Assembly (NCBI GenBank): GCA_011046055.1
Contig: DSBN01000052.1
Location: 1-6,339, forward strand
Length of the DNA: 6,339 nucleotides
Source of the DNA: Sediminispirochaeta sp.
GTDB lineage: Bacteria > Spirochaetota > Spirochaetia > DSM-16054 > Sediminispirochaetaceae
Direction: 5' to 3'
Positions 1 to 5,635 of the stretch are shown one piece after another (the stretch's first letter is position 1; every line of letters starts with the position of its first letter). The notes under the pieces were generated by a model. That model was not told where the DNA came from. It ran no database searches and saw only the letters and a list, made by a program, of their open reading frames with translations. The position numbers and the translations under genes are program-made.

Positions 1-98
1 CTGTAACTGACGAAGAGCAGCACCGCCAAGAAGAAAATCACCGTCCCGCTGATCGCCAGGATGAACTTTGTCTTAATGCTCTCGGAGGATTGTACCAT
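1..98 (-). CDS. N-terminus of a membrane protein, possibly a HAMP-type sensor or chemoreceptor (partial)
   Basis: Only the first 32 codons lie in the window; the frame is open to the left edge. The start is the ATG at 98-96, 9 nt beyond the argH stop, so co-transcription and perhaps translational coupling with argH are likely. The Shine-Dalgarno site is weak; the best candidate is a purine-rich GGCGGAG inside the end of argH (120-114). The peptide begins with a short polar stretch containing SIKTKFILAI and passes into a hydrophobic segment (about residues 12-31, including GTVIFFLAVLLFV). This is a single N-terminal membrane helix with positive residues on the cytoplasmic side. That layout is common in methyl-accepting chemotaxis proteins, HAMP sensor kinases and membrane cyclases, but no catalytic or HAMP sequence is visible, so the function is unassigned. 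Confidence 0.7.
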   Translation of the reverse strand, partial: MVQSSESIKTKFILAISGTVIFFLAVLLFVSY

Positions 99-107
99 CT
101 GCCGTTC

Positions 108-1478
108 TCAAAGCTCCGCCGCGTTTATCTCCCGTCCCGCCAGAGCCCACAGACGGCGGTCGTTCTTGGCCCTGCGTTCGGCCAAGGTAGTCCTGAGTTT
201 GGAAACATCCTCTTCCACCAAATCCAGCCGCAGGTTTCCCGGTGCTCCCGTAGAACTGCGCCGGGAAAGGAGCTCCTCGGCATTCATCATCGGCACCTCT
301 TCCGGGTGCAGGCCAATGCGCCGGTAGGCCTCGCGGAAGCTCTCCCCCTGCCGTACCAAGTCCAGCGCCGCGTCGGTGGCAAAAATCTCGCGGGGCATGG
401 CCTTCCGGAGTCGGTCCCGGTCGACCTCCAGACTCCCGACGGTCAGCTCCATCACCCGCAGCGAATCGTAGGTCAGCGAAAGCCCTCGTAAAAAAGGCTC
501 CTTCGTCTCTTGAAAATCCCTGTTGTAGCCGCTGGGCAGGGATCGGATCACCTGCTTGACCTGGTGGGTGTAGGCCGAAAGGGTCCCCGATTTCGCCCGT
601 ATCAGCTCCAACATATCCGGGTTTCTCTTCTGGGGCATGATACTCGATCCCGAACAGAGCTCTTTGGGCAGGTGAAAATAGCCGAATTCGGGCATGGAAA
701 AGATCATCAAGTCCGTGGCAGCCTTGCTCAAGCTCAGCATCATCTGGTCGAGCGCTTCCAAGATCAGCGACTCGAACTTGCCCCGGCTGTTGTTCACGTA
801 GAGCACGTTTCGCTGCAGGTGTTCGAAACCCAGCGCTTCGGCCACCATCTCCCGATCCAAGGACAGCGGCACACCGTAGCTGGCCGCCGACCCCAGAGGC
901 GACTGATCCACGTGCTCGGCGACCCGAAGCAGGTGGTACAGGTCGTCGCAGATCTCCTCGGCGAAGGCCGCCGCCCACAGCCCCACCGACGAGGGCATGG
1001 CGATCTGCATGTGGGTTCTGCCCGGCATCGGCGTTTTCTCATGCTCCGCGGCGAGCCGGCTGAAGGCTTCGCACAGCGCCAGTCCCGCCTCGCCGATCTG
1101 ATAGACCGCCTCCCGACCGTAGAGCCGTAGGGCCGCCAGGACTTGATCGTTGCGGCTGCGGCCGGTGTGTATCTTTTTCCCCGTCTCCCCCAAGTTCTGG
1201 ACCAGAATAGTCTCGATGACCGTATGACCGTCCTCGTCGCTGGGCTGGAGACTCAGCTCACCCTCCTCGACCGCGACTATTATCTTCCGCAGCTCCTGCT
1301 CCAGATCCTGGTACTCCTGGTCCTGAAGAATGCCGATCTCCCGCAGCATCCCCGCGTGGGCGATCCCGGCCAGACAGTCGGCGATCAGGAGTTTCTGATC
1401 CAGCTTCCAGTCCTCACCGACCGTGTATTTTTCTATCAGGGCGTGAAGTCCATAATCCTTTTCCCACAATTTCGCCAT
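108..1478 (-). CDS. argH: Argininosuccinate lyase
   Basis: This is the last enzyme of arginine biosynthesis: it splits argininosuccinate into arginine and fumarate in the cytoplasm, as a homotetramer in known family members. The 456-residue length matches the family (about 460). Superfamily signatures are intact: HTGRSRNDQ at 104-112, PGRTHMQ at 152-158 with the active-site Thr-His pair (155-156), SPLGSAASYG at 193-202, and the mobile catalytic loop GSSIMPQKRNPD at 277-288. The run MPGRTHMQIAMPSSVGLW resembles the Bacteroidota/spirochaete-style enzymes more than E. coli ArgH. Small departures are Arg154 where Tyr or Phe is usual, and EDGH (82-85) in place of the usual ED[IV]H. The start ATG has a strong GAGGAGGG Shine-Dalgarno 6 nt upstream. 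No other arg gene is in the window; the downstream partner is a membrane protein. Confidence 0.97.
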   Translation of the reverse strand: MAKLWEKDYGLHALIEKYTVGEDWKLDQKLLIADCLAGIAHAGMLREIGILQDQEYQDLEQELRKIIVAVEEGELSLQPSDEDGHTVIETILVQNLGETGKKIHTGRSRNDQVLAALRLYGREAVYQIGEAGLALCEAFSRLAAEHEKTPMPGRTHMQIAMPSSVGLWAAAFAEEICDDLYHLLRVAEHVDQSPLGSAASYGVPLSLDREMVAEALGFEHLQRNVLYVNNSRGKFESLILEALDQMMLSLSKAATDLMIFSMPEFGYFHLPKELCSGSSIMPQKRNPDMLELIRAKSGTLSAYTHQVKQVIRSLPSGYNRDFQETKEPFLRGLSLTYDSLRVMELTVGSLEVDRDRLRKAMPREIFATDAALDLVRQGESFREAYRRIGLHPEEVPMMNAEELLSRRSSTGAPGNLRLDLVEEDVSKLRTTLAERRAKNDRRLWALAGREINAAEL

Positions 1479-1484
1479 TGCCGA

Positions 1485-1492
1485 CCCTCCTC
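1485..1492 (-). promoter_or_regulatory. Strong ribosome binding site of argH
   Basis: GAGGAGGG on the minus strand lies 6 nt before the ATG at 1478. This fixes the argH start and makes upstream alternatives unnecessary. Confidence 0.85.
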
Positions 1493-1509
1493 AACTTCAC
1501 TGTACTTGC

Positions 1510-1538
1510 AGAGTACCCCTGGAAACATAGGATGTCAA
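1510..1538 (-). promoter_or_regulatory. Candidate sigma-70-type promoter of argH
   Basis: On the minus strand a perfect -35 TTGACA (1538-1533) is followed after exactly 17 nt by TACTCT (1515-1510), which keeps the key T, A and final T of TATAAT. Transcription would start near 1503, giving a leader of about 25 nt that contains the argH Shine-Dalgarno. An inverted repeat, GTACT-N5-AGTAC (1502-1516), covers the -10 box and the expected start point and could be an operator. It does not look like an ArgR box. Confidence 0.6.
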
Positions 1539-1567
1539 CTTGGGCGTATACGGGAGTGTAGTACCCT

Positions 1568-1597
1568 TTGACGGATTTCCATTTCTCAACAGATAAT
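1568..1597 (+). promoter_or_regulatory. Candidate upstream promoter (P1) of the DUF364 gene
   Basis: TTGACG (1568-1573), an 18-nt spacer and GATAAT (1592-1597) give 5/6 matches at both hexamers. The start point would be near 1604, leaving a leader of about 115 nt. The -10 lies inside a 10-bp palindrome, GATAATTATC (1592-1601), so a -10-like hexamer also faces the other way. The left arm of the 13-bp inverted repeat falls in the spacer and the right arm just after the start point, a layout suited to repression. Confidence 0.45.
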
Positions 1598-1624
1598 TAT
1601 CGCCAAAAGTGTGAGAAATGGAAA
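1576..1624. repeat. Perfect 13-bp inverted repeat flanking a -10 box
   Basis: TTTCCATTTCTCA (1576-1588) is exactly complementary in reverse to TGAGAAATGGAAA (1612-1624), with 23 nt between the arms. The arms sit on either side of the palindrome GATAATTATC. If P1 is used, only the right arm is transcribed, so the repeat would act as DNA (an operator with two half-sites, or a cruciform) and not as an RNA hairpin. No poly-T tract follows, so it is not a rho-independent terminator. Confidence 0.75.
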
Positions 1625-1633
1625 ATGGCTCAA

Positions 1634-1659
1634 GGGGGCATAGGCATTCGTTCACCCCC
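1634..1659 (+). other. Short G/C hairpin in the DUF364 leader region
   Basis: GGGGG (1634-1638) can pair with CCCCC (1655-1659) around a 16-nt loop. It would be in the transcript only if P1 is used. The stem is short and I recognise no known riboswitch consensus around it. Confidence 0.25.
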
Positions 1660-1664
1660 GCAGC

Positions 1665-1694
1665 TTGACACTGAGGCAGGCCTCTCCTTAGTAT
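1665..1694 (+). promoter_or_regulatory. Candidate proximal promoter (P2) of the DUF364 gene
   Basis: A perfect -35 TTGACA (1665-1670) is followed after 18 nt by TAGTAT (1689-1694, 4/6 matches). The start point would be near 1701, only about 19 nt before the ATG. That still leaves room for the GGGGG at 1708-1712. A small GAGG/CCTC inverted repeat (1673-1684) lies in the spacer. Confidence 0.45.
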
Positions 1695-1719
1695 TACGGC
1701 GAATAATGGGGGCAAAGCG

Positions 1720-2511
1720 ATGAGAACTTACCAAAACATGTACGATCTGCTTCAGCAACGAGCGCGGAGCATTCGAGTAGAGCAGCTGGCTATCGGCCTG
1801 GGCTACACCGGCGTACTTCTGGAAGATGGAAGTATGGGGGTGGCCTTCACATGGATCGACGAGAAGCAGTCCTGCACCTTGATGAAGGACCCGGTGAACT
1901 ACGAGGGAAAAACGGCGCTGCCTCTGTTGGAGAAGCTCTTCAGCGAAGACATCCTGGACCGATCGGTAGCGATCGCCGCGGTGAACGCCCTGAATTATCC
2001 TCAGGCCGCCTCTTTTGAAAATGATCGCGACAGCCTGCTCGATGACCTGGGGATCGGCGGGGGAAGCAAGGTCTCCATGATCGGCTATTTCGGACCGGTG
2101 GTCAAAAAAATCGAAGACCGCTCGGCTCGGCTCAACGTGTACGATATGGGGAAAAAAATAGGCAGCGAGGAGGAGTTTTTCGCCAATTTGGAGCACGACA
2201 CCGACGCGGTGATCCTCACTTCCACCAGCGTGATCCACGGCTCCACCGAGAGGATCCTGGCCCATGTTCCCTGGGGTGTTCCCTGTGTGCTCCTCGGCCC
2301 CACCACCCCGATGATGCCCGAGGCGTTTTCCCACCTGCCCATCACCATCCTCGGCGGTACCCTTCCGCAGCGTAACCAAGAGGTGCTCCGGGCCATTCGT
2401 CACGGCAAGGGGACCCACGACATCCAGCGAGCCTCGAAAAAGGTCTACTGGAACAAGGACTCTCGGGCCACAGCTCGGGCCCCCGAGCAGCTCAACGCCA
2501 TTCCAGAATAG
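1720..2511 (+). CDS. DUF4213/DUF364 (putative heavy-metal chelation) family protein
   Basis: The 263-residue soluble protein has no signal peptide. It matches my knowledge of two linked families: an N-terminal DUF4213 region with an enolase-N-like fold (about residues 5-95, with GLGYTGVLLEDGS at 26-38 and VNALNYP at 88-94), then a Rossmann-like DUF364 region (about 105-240). Its motifs are VSMIGYFGPVV (118-128), ILTSTSVIHGSTERIL (165-180) and LLGPTTPMMPEAF (191-203). The one structure paper I recall for DUF364 proposed a cleft between the two folds with a possible role in binding metal or a metallocofactor; the true reaction is unknown to me. The ATG has a modest GGGGG Shine-Dalgarno 7 nt upstream. 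The last 20 or so residues look like a polar tail beyond the family core, and its coding sequence overlaps the next, convergent gene by 20 nt. No transporter or cofactor gene is nearby. Confidence 0.85.
   Translation: MRTYQNMYDLLQQRARSIRVEQLAIGLGYTGVLLEDGSMGVAFTWIDEKQSCTLMKDPVNYEGKTALPLLEKLFSEDILDRSVAIAAVNALNYPQAASFENDRDSLLDDLGIGGGSKVSMIGYFGPVVKKIEDRSARLNVYDMGKKIGSEEEFFANLEHDTDAVILTSTSVIHGSTERILAHVPWGVPCVLLGPTTPMMPEAFSHLPITILGGTLPQRNQEVLRAIRHGKGTHDIQRASKKVYWNKDSRATARAPEQLNAIPE
2473..2488. other. GC-rich palindrome at a convergent gene junction
   Basis: GCTCGGG (2473-2479) and CCCGAGC (2482-2488) can pair. The palindrome lies 3 nt past the stop of the minus-strand secreted-protein gene and inside the end of the DUF364 gene. 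It could slow polymerase from both sides, but there is no U-run on either strand, so it is not a standard intrinsic terminator. Confidence 0.3.
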
Positions 2512-3016
2512 CGGGAAAGGGTGGCCTACCGGCGTTCATGTCCTGCACACTGCGAAAATAGTTGAGCCGAGAGATAAACTGGTTCACGAAGTCACATCGC
2601 AGCGATTGCTCGAACTCAACAAAAATGTAGAAATCTGGAAATTGCCCAAAGTAGACCTCCCCCTCCACCTGGTACAGCTGGAGAGGGCCGCAGTCCACCG
2701 CCGGCCAGCGCGAAAAGCGCACGATCTCCTGCTCGGTGTAGTAGACTTTAATCGCGTCACCCTCGAGGCTGTAGTACCCCCGGTAGTGGGAGATCACGTT
2801 CCGGGGCAAAAAGGGCAGCCCCCGCTCGGCCACCGGTCCGCGTTCCAGGATGGCGACCGTAGTGTCGTCGGGGGCCCGGCCTTCGTCGTCGGATTGCGCC
2901 CAGAGGCCCGGCGTTGCAAGGACCAGAACAAGGAGAACCGCGGGCCATGTCCCGCGCCGGGCCTGCGACGCAGCCTGTGTTCTCCGCTGCAATAGTCGCC
3001 TCGATCGGGCCTCCAT
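2492..3016 (-). CDS. Unrecognised small secreted or periplasmic protein, coupled to glmS
   Basis: I do not recognise a family for this 174-residue protein. It begins with an arginine-rich stretch (residues 1-22), then a hydrophobic core (about 25-38, PAVLLVLVLATPGLW) and a plausible signal peptidase I site after Ala40 (GLWA-QS). The mature part is about 134 residues, rich in aromatics, with two cysteines (Cys109 and Cys141) that could form a disulfide after export. Its most structured-looking part runs from about 71 to 157 (PRNVISHYRGYYSLEGD, then VYFGQFPDFYIFVEFEQ). It looks like a small beta-rich domain, by eye only. The ATG is 8 nt after the glmS stop, with only a weak purine-rich site (GGTGGAG) inside the end of glmS, which suggests translation coupled to glmS. 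Codon use looks native. The start is the longest available; no internal start is better supported. Confidence 0.75.
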   Translation of the reverse strand: MEARSRRLLQRRTQAASQARRGTWPAVLLVLVLATPGLWAQSDDEGRAPDDTTVAILERGPVAERGLPFLPRNVISHYRGYYSLEGDAIKVYYTEQEIVRFSRWPAVDCGPLQLYQVEGEVYFGQFPDFYIFVEFEQSLRCDFVNQFISRLNYFRSVQDMNAGRPPFPAILEWR

Positions 3017-3024
3017 TGGGCGCC

Positions 3025-4848
<1,824 letters not shown>

Positions 4849-4864
4849 AAAAAATAACCTCTTC

Positions 4865-4906
4865 TCGATAATATTTGGTCTTTATTCGATAATCTTTGGT
4901 CTTTAT
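4865..4906. repeat. Two tandem 21-bp repeats upstream of glmS
   Basis: Two adjacent 21-bp units (4865-4885 and 4886-4906) differ at one position only (A4873 versus C4894). Each reads TCGATAAT on the plus strand, then TTTGGTCTTTAT. The 21-bp period is two helical turns, so a protein bound to each unit would face the same side of the DNA. The units lie between a possible -35 and the glmS Shine-Dalgarno, where they could be operator sites or a simple tandem duplication. Confidence 0.8.
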
Positions 4907-4937
4907 ATTTTTACTCGTCAAATCTCCCACGAGATCT
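4893..4937 (-). promoter_or_regulatory. Possible glmS promoter region with a small hairpin
   Basis: On the minus strand TTGACG (4921-4916) is a good -35, but the best -10 at normal spacing is poor (AAAGAT after 18 nt, 4897-4892). TATTAT-like boxes within the repeats are at less suitable distances. The stretch is strikingly AT-rich next to GC-rich genes, as expected of a promoter. A 7-bp hairpin with one G-U pair (AGATCTC-GTGG-GAGATTT, 4937-4920) follows the regulator stop and overlaps the -35. It has no U-run, so read-through from the regulator gene into glmS is also possible. Confidence 0.3.
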
Positions 4938-4941
4938 GGAT

Positions 4942-5562
4942 CTACTTTGCTGCCTCGGCGATCTCCGCCAGCCGGCCAATATCCGTCAGAGTGAGACGGT
5001 CGTCCTCGAGTTTGAGAATCTGCTTCTCCCGCAGATCGGCGATGTAGCCTTGAATCTTCTCCTGAGGAAACTCCAGGCTCAGCGAGAGGTCCCGCAGGGT
5101 TTTGCTGTACTCCAGCCCCTCGGCGCCTGGTCCTTTTTCGGTAAAATAATAGTACAGGTTGAGGGCGATCAAGCCCCGCTGGTTGCCCCGTACCAGGTGC
5201 TGTATCTGCATATTGGCGTGTTGGAGACGGCGGCAGAGTTTGTCGATGACGTTGAGGGCGATGCGGGCGTTTTTCTCGATCATGCTCAAAAAACCCGGTC
5301 GGTCGAAGCGCAGCAGCCTCACGGTGCTAGCGGCGGTGGCGGTGGCGGTTCTGGTGGCTTGGGTGACTATGGCCATCTCGCCGAAGAACTCCCCCTTGCC
5401 CAGCACGGCCAGGGTATGTTCACGGCCGTCGATGTTTTTGGTGATTCGTACACACCCCTCCTGGATGATGTACATGTGCTCCCCTTTCTCACCTTCGGAG
5501 AAAAAAACCTTCCCTTCGTCGACGGTCATCCCGTATTTTTCGAATAAATTCTGCTCCATCAC
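4942..5562 (-). CDS. Crp/Fnr-family cyclic-nucleotide-binding transcriptional regulator
   Basis: The 206-residue protein has an N-terminal cyclic-nucleotide-binding beta-roll (about 12-100) and a long dimer helix (about 103-135). The C-terminal winged helix (about 150-200) includes LRDLSLSLEFPQEKIQGYIADLREKQIL split over helix-turn-helix and wing. The phosphate-binding cassette GEMAIVTQATRTATATA (61-77) keeps Glu62, Arg71 and Thr72, equivalent to Glu72, Arg82 and Ser83 of E. coli CRP, so binding of cAMP or a related nucleotide is plausible. There is no Fnr-type cluster of cysteines. The recognition helix lacks the RETVSR motif of CRP, so the DNA site is probably different. Codon 1 is GTG, followed at once by ATG (5559); GGAGG sits 7 nt from the GTG and 10 nt from the ATG, so either could be the true start. 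glmS lies 93 nt downstream on the same strand, and a lipoprotein gene is divergent. Confidence 0.9.
   Translation of the reverse strand: MMEQNLFEKYGMTVDEGKVFFSEGEKGEHMYIIQEGCVRITKNIDGREHTLAVLGKGEFFGEMAIVTQATRTATATAASTVRLLRFDRPGFLSMIEKNARIALNVIDKLCRRLQHANMQIQHLVRGNQRGLIALNLYYYFTEKGPGAEGLEYSKTLRDLSLSLEFPQEKIQGYIADLREKQILKLEDDRLTLTDIGRLAEIAEAAK
5332..5349. repeat. Hexanucleotide repeat (GGCGGT)x3 in the regulator gene
   Basis: Three exact copies of GGCGGT, read on the minus strand as ACCGCC, encode Thr-Ala-Thr-Ala-Thr-Ala in the phosphate-binding cassette of the Crp-like protein (residues 72-77). Gain or loss of a unit would keep the frame but change the cassette length. The present length matches the family, so the copy number appears to be the functional one. 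Confidence 0.7.
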
Positions 5563-5605
5563 TTTTTTTCCTCCAGATCTTGAAGCAAATCACCCTTTTT
5601 CCTCC
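5558..5605. repeat. Direct repeat of the regulator's translation-start sequence
   Basis: ATCACTTTTTTTCCTCC (5558-5574) and ATCACCCTTTTTCCTCC (5589-5605) match at 15 of 17 positions and are 31 nt apart. On the minus strand each reads GGAGG, an A-rich spacer, then GTGAT. The copy nearer the gene is the real start site. A third, inverted copy (GGAGGAAAAAAATG, 5618-5631) is the start site of the divergent lipoprotein gene. Confidence 0.65.
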
Positions 5606-5607
5606 TC

Positions 5608-5635
5608 ATTATATACAGGAGGAAAAAAATGAAAA
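5608..5635 (-). promoter_or_regulatory. Candidate promoter of the Crp-like regulator
   Basis: On the minus strand a perfect TATAAT (5613-5608) is preceded after 16 nt by TTTTCA (5635-5630, 4/6 matches to TTGACA). The start point would be near 5601, giving a leader of about 39 nt with GGAGG at 5574-5570. The promoter overlaps the start codon and Shine-Dalgarno of the divergent lipoprotein gene, so the two promoters probably interfere. Confidence 0.5.
5617..5622 (+). promoter_or_regulatory. Strong ribosome binding site of the lipoprotein gene
   Basis: A perfect AGGAGG lies 6 nt before the ATG at 5629 and fixes the start. No convincing plus-strand promoter is visible in the 66-nt gap: TATATA (5610-5615) is too near the start codon and lacks a -35. 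The lipoprotein promoter may therefore lie inside the regulator gene or be of a non-sigma-70 type. Confidence 0.8.

Noticed and set aside
73..1571. Open frames on both strands overlapping argH (73-978 minus; 510-1130 and 1143-1571 plus).
   Set aside because: They are alternative-frame shadows of argH with compositionally odd products (Arg- and Gly-rich) and no start signals.
1604..1719. A riboswitch in the leader of the DUF364 gene.
   Set aside because: Apart from a 5-bp G/C stem, I could not match the conserved elements of cobalamin, molybdenum-cofactor or other common riboswitches, and the proximal promoter would leave most of it untranscribed.
1630..2418. Minus-strand open frame of 262 codons opposite the DUF364 gene.
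   Set aside because: The plus-strand product matches a known family with its motifs intact, and the antisense product has no recognisable features.
2933..3016. Twin-arginine (Tat) signal in the secreted protein (SRR at residues 5-7 or RRG at 21-23).
   Set aside because: SRRLLQ is about 18 residues from the hydrophobic core, which is too far. ARRGTW lacks the Phe-Leu-Lys part of the motif. A Sec signal fits better.
4849..4941. A glmS ribozyme upstream of glmS.
   Set aside because: The 93-nt gap is too short and AT-rich, and shows none of the conserved core I would expect. The class is also typical of Gram-positive bacteria.
5591..5593. Upstream GTG start in the regulator leader as a separate gene.
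   Set aside because: It has a good Shine-Dalgarno, but the frame differs from the regulator and gives a short Arg/Lys-rich product overlapping it, with no sign of coding constraint.
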